Below are positions 7,232 to 15,498 of a stretch of DNA of 64,000 bases, piece by piece; the stretch's first letter is position 1, and every line of letters begins with the position of its first letter. Source of the stretch: Eubacteriales bacterium (GTDB lineage: Bacteria; Bacillota; Clostridia; Lachnospirales; Lachnospiraceae); contig JAUNSC010000002.1 in assembly GCA_030539395.1 (NCBI GenBank), positions 45,015 to 109,014 of the forward strand. Reading direction: 5' to 3'. Under the pieces are notes generated by a model that was given only the letters and a program-made list of their open reading frames with translations, was not told where the DNA came from and did no database searches. The position numbers and the translations under genes are program-made.

Positions 7232-8119
7232 ATGAATATTGAGAATTTAAAAACATTTATCACGTTATCAGAACTGAAAAACTTTACTCAGACGGCGGAC
7301 CGTTATTATATTGTACAGTCCACTGTAACAAACCGTATTATGGAGCTGGAAAAGGGTCTTGGCAAAAAACTGTTTATCCGTAACCGCAAAAACGTCGAGC
7401 TGACGGAAGAAGGCCATCATTTTCTCAGCTATGCCAAACGTATTGTGGCACTTGAAGCATCTGCTATTGAAGAGCTGAGCATGCTCCATACTTTTTCGGA
7501 AACACTTCGTATCGGAACTGTAAATACAGCATATGACTGTTATCTTTTCATGCCGATCAAGGAATACATACGCAATTACAAAGATATTTCCATGAAAGTA
7601 ATCATTGACCATTCCGGCCCGCTTCTGCGCATGCTCCAGGACGGCACCATCGATCTGGCTTTTTCTTACATTCCACTAAAAAAAGCCGGTTTTATCTGCA
7701 GGCCTTTTCATCTGGATGAACTGGTACTGGTGACTTCACCGGAACATCAGGAATACAAAGACGGGATCCGGCAGGCTCAGCTGCCTGATCTTGATTATCT
7801 TTACTGCGATTTTATGATCCAGGATGGCGGTACATTTATTCGGGATATGTTTCCGAAAAACTACTCCTTCTCTTTTGAGATTGATAAACTGACTCACCTG
7901 ATCCCTTATCTGACAGACGGAATCGGCTATACGTTCCTGCCCAGAAGTCTTGTTCAGAAATATCTGGATAACGGTTCCCTGACCGCAATTCCTCTGCTTG
8001 ACTTCTCCGCACCTACAATTCAGAACTATATTGTAATTCCGGAAAGCAAAGCTGATCATCTTGCTGTCTGCAAATTTATAGACAGTCTTTCTATTGAGGT
8101 GGATGGCAATGAATCATAA
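7232..8119 (+). CDS. LysR-family regulator, divergent from lysA
   Basis: 295 residues: winged helix-turn-helix at 1-60 (N-I-E-N-L-K-T-F-I-T-L-S-E-x-x-N-F-T-Q-T-A) and a two-lobe effector domain from about 90 (L-R-I-G-T-V-N-T-A-Y-D). LysR proteins usually control the divergent gene, here lysA, with lysine or diaminopimelate as a plausible effector (inference). Its 3' end overlaps a small membrane-protein gene by 11 nt. Confidence 0.85.
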   Translation: MNIENLKTFITLSELKNFTQTADRYYIVQSTVTNRIMELEKGLGKKLFIRNRKNVELTEEGHHFLSYAKRIVALEASAIEELSMLHTFSETLRIGTVNTAYDCYLFMPIKEYIRNYKDISMKVIIDHSGPLLRMLQDGTIDLAFSYIPLKKAGFICRPFHLDELVLVTSPEHQEYKDGIRQAQLPDLDYLYCDFMIQDGGTFIRDMFPKNYSFSFEIDKLTHLIPYLTDGIGYTFLPRSLVQKYLDNGSLTAIPLLDFSAPTIQNYIVIPESKADHLAVCKFIDSLSIEVDGNES

Positions 8120-8360
8120 AAAGAAACGTATCGCGGCGCTGACCGGCGCCCTGCTGCTCATCGGTCTGGCTATTGCAACACTGATTTTTGCATTCATTGA
8201 TACTCCCTGGGCATACGACATGTTCAAGATCTGCCTGGGCTGCGTTATCATTCTCCCGGTACTGATTTATGTTTATCTGCTGCTTGCAAGAGTCCTTGGC
8301 AGCAATGATCAGTTCCCGCAGGAAAAAAAATCTGATTCCGATAATGAGAACAGTAATTAA
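8109..8360 (+). CDS. Small two-helix membrane protein
   Basis: 83 residues with two hydrophobic helices (I-A-A-L-T-G-A-L-L-L-I-G-L-A at about 6-29 and I-C-L-G-C-V-I-I-L-P-V-L-I-Y-V-Y at about 41-62), a basic N-terminus (K-K-K-R) and a hydrophilic C-terminal tail. ATG 8109 has GAGGTGG 6 nt upstream and lies inside the lysR-type gene's end, so translation is coupled. I do not recognise a family. Confidence 0.7.
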   Translation: MNHKKKRIAALTGALLLIGLAIATLIFAFIDTPWAYDMFKICLGCVIILPVLIYVYLLLARVLGSNDQFPQEKKSDSDNENSN

Positions 8361-8398
8361 CTGAATAACAGGAAATCCGCAGGACTTTCCTGCTGCGC

Positions 8399-8436
8399 AA
8401 AAAAGCAGATTCCCACCAGCAGGAATCTGCTTTTTT
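8399..8436. terminator. Bidirectional terminator
   Basis: Fifteen-base arms aaaaaagcagattcc (8399-8413) and ggaatctgctttttt (8422-8436). The A-run and T-run let it end both the plus-strand regulator pair and minus-strand purA (stop at 8445). Confidence 0.9.
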
Positions 8437-8444
8437 ATATCCTG

Positions 8445-9722
8445 TTAATTTCTGTAAATGATATCATCTCTTCCCGGCCCATTTGAAACCATCGTGATTG
8501 GGAAGCCGATTTCTTTCTCAACAAACTCAATATAGTTTCTGCAGTTTTCCGGAAGATCCTCGTACTTCTTAATACCGCGGATATCACATTTCCATCCCGG
8601 AAGTGTCTTCAGAACCGGTTTTGCCTTTTCCAGTTTTGCTGTCGTAGGGAAGTCTGTTGTCACAACACCGTCAATCTCATATCCGACACATACCGGAATT
8701 TCATCCAGGTAACCCAGTACATCCAAAACAGTAAATGCCACATCTGTAGTTCCCTGCATGCGGCAGCCATATTTTGAAGCTACACAGTCAAACCATCCCA
8801 TACGTCTCGGACGTCCGGTTGTAGCACCGTACTCACCGCCGTCACCGCCGCGCCTGCGGAGCTCATCTGCTTCTTCTCCAAAGATCTCACTTACAAATGC
8901 ACCTGCTCCAACTGCACTGGAGTATGCTTTTACAACTGTTACGATTTTCCTGATCTCATAGGGCGGAATCCCGGCCCCGATAGCACCGTATGCTGCCAGT
9001 GTAGATGAAGATGTAACCATCGGATAAATTCCGTGATCCGGATCTTTTAAGGAACCAAGCTGGCCTTCCAAAAGGATATTTTTTCCTTCTTTGATCGCAT
9101 TCCACAGATATGCAGATGTATCGCATACAAAGGGTTCTACCATTTCTTTATAAGAATGCAGTTCTTCCAGCAGATCCTCCGGTTTGATAGCCGGTTTATG
9201 ATAAAGATGTTCCAGAATAACATTTTTCTGCTCACAGATACGTACCACTTTTTCTTTCAGCAGTTCTTCATCAAACAGCTCGCTTACCTGGAAACCGATC
9301 TTTGCATATTTGTCAGAATAAAACGGCGCAATACCTGACTTTGTGGAACCGAAAGATTTTCCTCCCAGACGTTCCTCTTCGTACTGGTCAAACAGAATAT
9401 GATAGGACATTACCATCTGCGCACGGTCGGATACCAGAATCTTCGGCATCGGCACCCCCCTGTCTACAATACTTTTTACCTCATTGAAAAGCACCGGAAT
9501 ATTTAATGCCACACCATTGCCGATGATACTTGTTGTGTGATCGTAAAACACACCTGACGGCAATGTATGCAATGCAAATTTTCCATAATTATTTACAATC
9601 GTATGCCCTGCATTGGCTCCGCCCTGAAAACGTACAATAATATCCGCTTTCTCTGCAAGCATATCTGTAATCTTACCCTTACCTTCATCTCCCCAGTTAG
9701 CCCCTACGACTGCCTGTACCAT
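8445..9722 (-). CDS. purA: Adenylosuccinate synthetase
   Basis: 425 residues, full length. GTP loop G-D-E-G-K-G-K at 11-17 with the catalytic Asp in N-W-G-D-E-G; G-G-x-N-A-G-H-T near 38-45 with the catalytic His; T-T-x-R-P-R-R-M-G-W-F-D near 300; G-P-G-R-D near the C-terminus. It joins IMP and aspartate, with GTP, in the first step to AMP. Here it is a single-gene unit, divergent from a LysR-type regulator and separate from purB, which makes the next step. Confidence 0.97.
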   Translation of the reverse strand: MVQAVVGANWGDEGKGKITDMLAEKADIIVRFQGGANAGHTIVNNYGKFALHTLPSGVFYDHTTSIIGNGVALNIPVLFNEVKSIVDRGVPMPKILVSDRAQMVMSYHILFDQYEEERLGGKSFGSTKSGIAPFYSDKYAKIGFQVSELFDEELLKEKVVRICEQKNVILEHLYHKPAIKPEDLLEELHSYKEMVEPFVCDTSAYLWNAIKEGKNILLEGQLGSLKDPDHGIYPMVTSSSTLAAYGAIGAGIPPYEIRKIVTVVKAYSSAVGAGAFVSEIFGEEADELRRRGGDGGEYGATTGRPRRMGWFDCVASKYGCRMQGTTDVAFTVLDVLGYLDEIPVCVGYEIDGVVTTDFPTTAKLEKAKPVLKTLPGWKCDIRGIKKYEDLPENCRNYIEFVEKEIGFPITMVSNGPGRDDIIYRN

Positions 9723-9843
9723 AAATTTGTTCCTCCATCTGCGGCTGGTTGCTGCCGCGCATTTTTCTTTAGTATACTATATTTTTCTCTATAAGTATAA
9801 TCAATATTGATTATGTTCTTCATAATTTTCAGTTATGTCTGTC

Positions 9844-9872
9844 TTTACATTTTATTTTTTCTCTTATATACT
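9844..9872 (+). promoter_or_regulatory. Promoter of the second LysR-type gene
   Basis: TTTACA (9844-9849), 17-bp spacer, TATACT (9867-9872), 45 nt before the ATG. The shared 195-bp region between purA and this gene is AT-rich and also holds the self-complementary AGTATACT on the purA side (9771-9778). Confidence 0.6.
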
Positions 9873-9917
9873 GTTTTTATACCATATAAAATTCTATTCG
9901 CGTAAAAGAGGACTCAC

Positions 9918-10799
9918 ATGAATATCAATCTTGATTATTACAAAATTTTTTACTATGCGGCAAAATACGGTCAGATAACCCAGGCTGCCAGAGAGCTTTC
10001 CATTTCACAGCCAGCGGTAAGCCAGGCCATCAGACAATTGGAAGACCAGCTGGATACCAGACTGTTCACCCGCACTCCAAAGGGAATTATTTTAACAAGT
10101 GAGGGCAGTCTGCTTTTTGAATACGTGAAAAAAGGATATGAAAGCATTCTGCAGGGCGAACAGCAGCTTTTCCGCATGAAAAAGCTGGACACAGGAGAAA
10201 TCCATATCGGAGCAAGTGATATGACCTTACGTTTCTATCTTTTGCCCTACCTGGAAACCTTTCATCAAATGTATCCCGGCATCAAAGTCAGTGTTACCAA
10301 TGCCCCTACACCCGAAACTCTGACATTTCTGGAAGAAGGACACATCGATTTCGGCGTTGTATCAACACCTCTTCCCGATGAGTGTCATGCAGATATCCGT
10401 CCTGCAAAGGAAATACGTGACATTTTTGTAGCCGGTACACATTTCCGTGAATTGAAAAACCGTACAGTCAGTCCTTCCATCCTTGCGGGGCTGCCCCTGA
10501 TCTGCCTTGAAAAAAACACCAGCACCAGACAAAGTCTGGATGAATGGCTCAGATCATGCCATTTACAGGCTAATCCTGAATTTGAACTGGCAACCAGCGA
10601 TATGATCGTCCAGTTTGCCATCCGCAATCTGGGTATCGGTTATGTTATGGAAGGTTTTGCAGAAGAATATATTCAAAGGAATATTTTGTTTTCTCTGAAA
10701 CTCTCCAGCCCTCTTCCTGTACGCCAGTTCTGCATCGTGACAAAAAAAAACCGCCGCATCTCAGATGCAGCGGCACGTTTACTTGAACTTCTGGATTAA
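9918..10799 (+). CDS. LysR-family regulator, divergent from purA
   Basis: 293 residues. HTH at 1-60 (L-D-Y-Y-K-I-F-Y-Y-A-A-K-Y-G-x-I-T-Q-A-A-R-x-L-x-I-S-Q-P-A-V-S-Q-A-I) and effector domain from about 90 (G-E-I-H-I-G-A-S-D-M-T-L), of the CysL/CysB-like subgroup. The target is unknown; the divergent purA is the obvious candidate but LysR control of purA would be unusual. Its stop codon overlaps that of convergent purB (shared 4 bases at 10796-10799). Confidence 0.85.
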   Translation: MNINLDYYKIFYYAAKYGQITQAARELSISQPAVSQAIRQLEDQLDTRLFTRTPKGIILTSEGSLLFEYVKKGYESILQGEQQLFRMKKLDTGEIHIGASDMTLRFYLLPYLETFHQMYPGIKVSVTNAPTPETLTFLEEGHIDFGVVSTPLPDECHADIRPAKEIRDIFVAGTHFRELKNRTVSPSILAGLPLICLEKNTSTRQSLDEWLRSCHLQANPEFELATSDMIVQFAIRNLGIGYVMEGFAEEYIQRNILFSLKLSSPLPVRQFCIVTKKNRRISDAAARLLELLD

Positions 10800-12226
10800 A
10801 CGTTAATTTCAGCCTTCATTCCCAGAATATCTTTATTTGCTTCTAATACCGGGCTCACATTATTTTTCAGGAATACTTCCACCTGCCTTGGCGCCCGTCC
10901 CACATATTTGGACGGGTCCATTGTCTTCTGCAATTCTTCCAGAGTAAGATTAAATGCAGGATCTGCTGCAATCAATTCCAGCAGATTATTTTCTTTACCC
11001 TCCACTTTTACATTCTTTCCTGCTTCCATGGAAAGTTCACGGATTCTCTCATGCAGTTCCTGACGGTCACCGCCGGCTTTTACTGCGTCCATCATAATAT
11101 TCTCTGTAGCCATAAACGGAAGTTCCGACATAAGGCGTTTTTCAATTACTTTCGGATAAACCACCAGTCCGTCCACAACATTTAAGCACAGATCAAGGAT
11201 ACCATCAATTGCCAGAAATCCTTCCGGAACAGACAATCTCTTGTTTGCGGAATCATCCAGTGTTCTTTCAAACCATTGCGTTGCGGATGTAATAGCCGGA
11301 TTTAATGCATCGCAGATCACATATCTGGAAAGAGATGCGATACGCTCGCTTCTCATGGGATTTCTCTTGTAAGCCATTGCAGAAGAACCGATCTGGGTCT
11401 TTTCAAAGGGTTCTTCTACTTCTTTCAGGTGCTGAAGGAGACGGATATCATTTGACATTTTATGTGCGCTGGCTGCAATTCCTGCCAGTATATTCAGCAC
11501 ACGCGTATCCACTTTTCTGGAATAAGTCTGTCCGGATACCGGATAACATGCCTCAAATCCCATTTTCTCTGCGATCATCGGATCAATCTTATCGATGGTC
11601 TCCTGGTCACCGTCAAAGAGTTCCAAAAAGCTTGCCTGTGTGCCTGTAGTACCTTTGCTGCCCAGCATTTTCAGACTGCCAAGTACATAGTTCAGGTCTT
11701 CCAGGTCCATCAGAAATTCCTGCAGCCAAAGTGTTGCGCGTTTTCCTACCGTCGTCGGCTGTGCAGGCTGGAAATGGGTAAATGCCAGTGTGGGCTGGTT
11801 CTTGTAAGTGTCTGCGAATTTTGCCAGTTCTGCAATTACATTCACCAGTTTCTTTCTTACCAGCTTTAAAGCTTCCGACATCACAATAATGTCTGTGTTG
11901 TCACCCACATAACAGGAGGTTGCACCTAAATGAATGATTCCTTTCGCTTTAGGACACTGTACGCCATAAGCATATACATGAGACATAACATCATGGCGTA
12001 CAACCTTTTCTCTTTCTCTGGCTACCTCATAATTAATGTCATCTGCATGGCTCCTGAGCTCTTCAATCTGCTCGTCCGTAATGTTAAGCCCCAGTTCCTT
12101 TTCTGTTTCTGCAAGAGCAATCCACAGTTTTCTCCATGTTCTGAATTTCATATCCGGAGAGAAAATGTACTGCATTTCACGGCTTGCATAGCGTTCTGAT
12201 AATGGACTCTGGTATCTGTCGTTCAT
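10796..12226 (-). CDS. purB: Adenylosuccinate lyase
   Basis: 476 residues of the fumarase/aspartase superfamily, in the longer purB subgroup. It releases fumarate from SAICAR and from adenylosuccinate. The signature loop S-S-A-M-A-Y-K-R-N-P is at about 284-293; H-L-G-A-T-S-C-Y-V-G-D-N near 98 and T-H-F-Q-P-A-Q-P-T-T near 156 carry active-site residues. It starts 16 nt after the purF stop and is transcribed with it. No terminator separates it from the convergent LysR gene. Confidence 0.96.
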   Translation of the reverse strand: MNDRYQSPLSERYASREMQYIFSPDMKFRTWRKLWIALAETEKELGLNITDEQIEELRSHADDINYEVAREREKVVRHDVMSHVYAYGVQCPKAKGIIHLGATSCYVGDNTDIIVMSEALKLVRKKLVNVIAELAKFADTYKNQPTLAFTHFQPAQPTTVGKRATLWLQEFLMDLEDLNYVLGSLKMLGSKGTTGTQASFLELFDGDQETIDKIDPMIAEKMGFEACYPVSGQTYSRKVDTRVLNILAGIAASAHKMSNDIRLLQHLKEVEEPFEKTQIGSSAMAYKRNPMRSERIASLSRYVICDALNPAITSATQWFERTLDDSANKRLSVPEGFLAIDGILDLCLNVVDGLVVYPKVIEKRLMSELPFMATENIMMDAVKAGGDRQELHERIRELSMEAGKNVKVEGKENNLLELIAADPAFNLTLEELQKTMDPSKYVGRAPRQVEVFLKNNVSPVLEANKDILGMKAEINV

Positions 12227-12242
12227 AATATCCTTTTCCTTT

Positions 12243-13691
12243 CTACTTTTCGTAATCGCCTCTTATATCTTCTTTCGGTGGTTCCATCGGATATTTTCCT
12301 GTAAAGCATCCTCTGCAGATATCCAATCCCTCCACCATTTCGCTCAGTCTTTCTATCTTCAGATATCCCAGGCTGTCTGCCCCGATAATCTGTCTGATTT
12401 CCTCCACCGAACGATTATAAGCAATCAACTGTTCCCTCGCCGGTACATCCGTACCGAAATAGCACGGCCACAAAAACGGCGGAGAGCTGACTCTCATATG
12501 TACTTCTGTCGCTCCGGCTTCCCTCAGCATCCGCACGATACGGTCACTGGTTGTTCCCCGGACTATAGAATCATCAATCATAATGACTCTCTTTCCTGCC
12601 ACAGCCTCTCTGAGCACATTCAGCTTTATCTTCACGCTGGACTCCCTGTTGCTCTGTTTTGGCTTGATAAAAGTTCTTCCAACATATCCGTTCTTTACAA
12701 ATGCCGTTCCATATGGAATTCCCGACTGAAGAGAATATCCAAGTGCCGCAGCATTGCCCGATTCCGGAACCCCTACAACCAGATCTGCCTCCACCGGCGA
12801 ATCCATGGCAAGAAATCTTCCCGCTCTGATTCTGGATCCATAGACGCTGATGCCGTCTATATGGCTGTCCGGTCTCGCGAAATAAATATATTCAAAAATG
12901 CATCTCGCCTGCTTCTCCTCAGGCAGGCACATACTCTTATCTGAGCTGATGCCATCTTTTGTGACAGTCACAACCTCTCCCGGCTCCACATCCCGCACAT
13001 ATTCAGCACCGATCGTCTCCAGCGCACATGTCTCGGAAGCCAGTATATAAGCACTGTCCCGTCTGCCGATGCAAAGCGGTTTAAATCCAAAAGGATCTCT
13101 GGCTCCGATCAGTTTTCTTGGCGACATTACAACCAGTGAATAAGCTCCCTTAATCTTCTTCATGGCTTTCAAAACAGCTTCCTCAGCATTTCTGGAATGA
13201 ATACGTTCACGGGCAATCAGGTATGCGATCACCTCCGTATCTATCGTTGTCTGAAAAATTGCTCCGGTATAAGCCAGTTCGTCCCGCAGTTCATTTGCAT
13301 TGATCAGATTACCATTATGTGCCAGTCCAAGTGTACCCTTCACATAGTTAAGCACCAGCGGCTGGGCGTTCTCTCTTGTGCTTGCCCCTGCAGTAGAATA
13401 GCGCACATGTCCTACTCCAATATCTCCTTTCAGACTGTCCAGCGTATCACCTACAAAAACCTCGTTTACCAGGCCCATACCTTTGCAGGACGACACCTTT
13501 CCTTTTGGTCCATTCGTATCACTGACTGCAATACCACAGCTCTCCTGTCCCCGATGCTGCAGCGCGAACAAACCATAATAGATTGGCGCTGCCACATCTT
13601 TTCCTTCCAGGTCATACATTCCGAAGACTCCGCACTCTTCCCGCAAAATGTCTTCTGTTTCTTCCTGTTCATAAATTTCTGATTTTTTCAT
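12243..13691 (-). CDS. purF: Amidophosphoribosyltransferase
   Basis: 482 residues. First step of purine synthesis: PRPP and glutamine to phosphoribosylamine. A 19-residue propeptide precedes C20-G-V-F-G, the N-terminal nucleophile exposed by self-cleavage. The Ntn glutaminase domain is followed by a type I phosphoribosyltransferase domain with the PRPP loop V-I-M-I-D-D-S-I-V-R-G-T-T near 356. Cys in A-R-C-I-F-E, W-P-C-Y-F and C-R-G-C-F-T match the four ligands of the [4Fe-4S] cluster of the Bacillus-type enzyme, so it should be oxygen-sensitive. First gene of purF-purB with a long leader. Confidence 0.96.
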   Translation of the reverse strand: MKKSEIYEQEETEDILREECGVFGMYDLEGKDVAAPIYYGLFALQHRGQESCGIAVSDTNGPKGKVSSCKGMGLVNEVFVGDTLDSLKGDIGVGHVRYSTAGASTRENAQPLVLNYVKGTLGLAHNGNLINANELRDELAYTGAIFQTTIDTEVIAYLIARERIHSRNAEEAVLKAMKKIKGAYSLVVMSPRKLIGARDPFGFKPLCIGRRDSAYILASETCALETIGAEYVRDVEPGEVVTVTKDGISSDKSMCLPEEKQARCIFEYIYFARPDSHIDGISVYGSRIRAGRFLAMDSPVEADLVVGVPESGNAAALGYSLQSGIPYGTAFVKNGYVGRTFIKPKQSNRESSVKIKLNVLREAVAGKRVIMIDDSIVRGTTSDRIVRMLREAGATEVHMRVSSPPFLWPCYFGTDVPAREQLIAYNRSVEEIRQIIGADSLGYLKIERLSEMVEGLDICRGCFTGKYPMEPPKEDIRGDYEK

Positions 13692-13887
13692 TTCTCCTCC
13701 TGTGGCGCATCTGGTACGCTCTAATCAGGCAGCCCTTACGGGCACTCTCCTTATAAGAATAACATTTCTCATCACATAAAACAAGGGGATATCGGCAGAT
13801 GTCTGTATGCTTTATCGAATACAGCCTGTCTGTCAAACTCCCCTTTGAGTCTCCATATTTTCCCCCGTTTCACCGTTTCAGTTCAAC
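13692..13887 (-). promoter_or_regulatory. Long structured leader of purF
   Basis: About 195 nt between the predicted start and the purF ATG. AAGGGGA (13839-13845, minus strand) pairs with TCCCCTT (13783-13789); inside it CTGTAT (13819-13824) pairs with ATACAG (13803-13808) around a 10-nt loop; a separate hairpin GCCCGTAAGGGC lies at 13736-13747. It does not match the purine, TPP, ZTP or other aptamers I know. No run-of-U terminator is visible. It may be an RNA control element or a protein-bound leader. Confidence 0.45.
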
Positions 13888-13893
13888 ATGAGG

Positions 13894-13922
13894 ATTATAC
13901 CGCATACATGCATTAAGCGCAA
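13894..13922 (-). promoter_or_regulatory. purF promoter
   Basis: TTGCGC (13917-13922), 17-bp spacer, TATAAT (13894-13899). It lies after the stop of the upstream ABC ATPase gene, so purF-purB is a separate unit. No PurR-type box was recognised. Confidence 0.6.
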
Positions 13923-13938
13923 GCACAACTTTTCATTT

Positions 13939-14724
13939 CTATCCCTGTGTATATCTGGTGAGAAACTGCTTTGTTCTCTCTTCCTGCGGATGGTCGATGA
14001 CCTGTGCTGCATCCCCCTGTTCCACAATAAACCCTTCATCCATAAAAATAACCTGATCTGCCACATCGCGGGCAAACGCCATTTCATGCGTAACAATGAT
14101 CATGGTCGTCTTTTTGTCAGCCAGTTTCCGAATGACTTTCAGGACTTCACCGGTAAGTTCCGGATCCAGCGCCGATGTAGGCTCATCAAAGCAGAGAATG
14201 TCCGGTTTTAATGCCAGCGCTCTGGCAATCGCCACACGCTGCTGCTGTCCGCCGGAAAGCTGGTGGGGATAGTGTCCTTCCCTGTCAGAAAGTCCCATTT
14301 GTGCCAGAAGAGCTTTTCCGTGTTCATTGATGGAATCCAGAATCTCCTTTTTCTTCTGTTTGAAATCCGGTCTTTCTTTTGCCAGCAGTTTTTCTGCCAA
14401 TGTCACATTTTCCAGTGCCGTATACTGTGGGAAAAGATTAAAAGACTGGAACACCATACCAAAATGCAGCCTTTTTGTACGAAGATTTTTTTCATTTTCC
14501 GCCGCTGAACGGGATGCGTCAAACAACATTTCTCCACGGACTGAAATCTTACCCTGATCCGGTGTCTCCAAAAAATTCAGGCACCGCAGGAGTGTGGTCT
14601 TACCGGAGCCTGAAGACCCGATAATAGCCAGAGCTTTCCCCTCTTCCAGCGAAAAACTGACATCTTTAAGCACTTTCGTATTCTCAAAATGTTTCTCTAT
14701 ATTACTTACCTCCAGAATCGCCAC
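13939..14724 (-). CDS. Amino acid ABC transporter ATP-binding protein
   Basis: 261 residues, GlnQ/HisP/ArtP type. Walker A G-S-S-G-S-G-K-T-T at 35-43, Q-loop F-Q-S-F-N-L-F-P near 92, signature L-S-G-G-Q-Q-Q-R-V near 157, Walker B I-L-C-F-D-E-P-T-S-A-L-D near 176, H-loop near 212. Compared with the usual 240-250 residues there is an insert of about 14 in R-S-A-A-E-N-E-K-N-L-R-T-K-R. Start is GTG with GGAGGTGGG upstream. Last gene of a three-gene polar amino acid uptake operon. Confidence 0.93.
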   Translation of the reverse strand: MAILEVSNIEKHFENTKVLKDVSFSLEEGKALAIIGSSGSGKTTLLRCLNFLETPDQGKISVRGEMLFDASRSAAENEKNLRTKRLHFGMVFQSFNLFPQYTALENVTLAEKLLAKERPDFKQKKKEILDSINEHGKALLAQMGLSDREGHYPHQLSGGQQQRVAIARALALKPDILCFDEPTSALDPELTGEVLKVIRKLADKKTTMIIVTHEMAFARDVADQVIFMDEGFIVEQGDAAQVIDHPQEERTKQFLTRYTQG

Positions 14725-14736
14725 TTATCCCACCTC

Positions 14737-15393
14737 CTATCTAAAATAATCCAGTCTGCGTTCAATATAGTTAAACAGCAGTGTCAGTATGCCGACAAAC
14801 ACCAGATAAAAGACGCCTGTATAGAACAACGGCCATGTAAGTCCATCTGACTTCATGAAAGAATATCCGGCAAATGTAAGCTCATATGCCGCAATAATTC
14901 TGGCCAGTGAAGTATCCTTTACCAGAGTAATAATCTCATTCGACATGGGCGGTACCACACGTTTCACCATCTGAAGCAGTGTAATTTTAAAGAAAATCTG
15001 GGGCTTCGTCATTCCAAGTACCTGTCCCGCTTCTCTTTGACCAGCAGGCACGCCTTCAATGCCGCCTCTGAAGATAACAGAAAAATAACAGGCATAATTA
15101 ATCGCAAATGCCACTACAGTGGCACTGACTCGTCCTGCCTCATTTCCGCTCCAGATATTATGTCCCAGCCACAGCCCCGGACCGTAAAAAATAATAATCA
15201 GCTGAAGCATCAGCGGTGTTCCGCGGATAACCCATACCACTACCTGCATCAGATACCGCAGAGGTTTCCATTTACTGATAGATGCAAATGCAAAAATCAG
15301 TCCCAACGGAAGCGCAAACACCAGTGTCAGAATGAAAATCTGAAATGTTGTTGCCATACCTCCCATGAGAGATTGTGTTACTTCCCAAAACAT
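14737..15393 (-). CDS. Amino acid ABC transporter permease
   Basis: 218 residues, HisM/GlnP family with about five helices. The coupling-helix motif near 130-150 (E-A-G-Q-V-L-G-M-T-K-P-Q-I-F-F-K-I-T-L-L-Q) faces the ATPase. ATG 15393 has AAAGGAG 8 nt upstream; the frame extends 18 codons further without a site. Only one permease gene is present, so it would work as a homodimer or with a partner encoded elsewhere. Confidence 0.92.
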   Translation of the reverse strand: MFWEVTQSLMGGMATTFQIFILTLVFALPLGLIFAFASISKWKPLRYLMQVVVWVIRGTPLMLQLIIIFYGPGLWLGHNIWSGNEAGRVSATVVAFAINYACYFSVIFRGGIEGVPAGQREAGQVLGMTKPQIFFKITLLQMVKRVVPPMSNEIITLVKDTSLARIIAAYELTFAGYSFMKSDGLTWPLFYTGVFYLVFVGILTLLFNYIERRLDYFR

Positions 15394-15416
15394 GCTATTT
15401 CTCCTTTTACCCAGCA

Positions 15417-15444
15417 AGGCAGAGAGCAATTCTGCTCTCTGCCT
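15417..15444. repeat. Hairpin between binding-protein and permease genes
   Basis: Perfect 12-bp stem aggcagagagca (15417-15428) with tgctctctgcct (15433-15444), loop of 4. On the minus strand it lacks a following U-run, so it is more likely an mRNA-stabilising or processing hairpin at the 3' end of the binding-protein message than a full terminator. This is the usual place for such an element in binding-protein operons. Confidence 0.65.
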
Positions 15445-15498
15445 CAATTTTTATCATCTGACAGTATCCCGTCCGCCGCACCTTCACAGTACAGCCTT

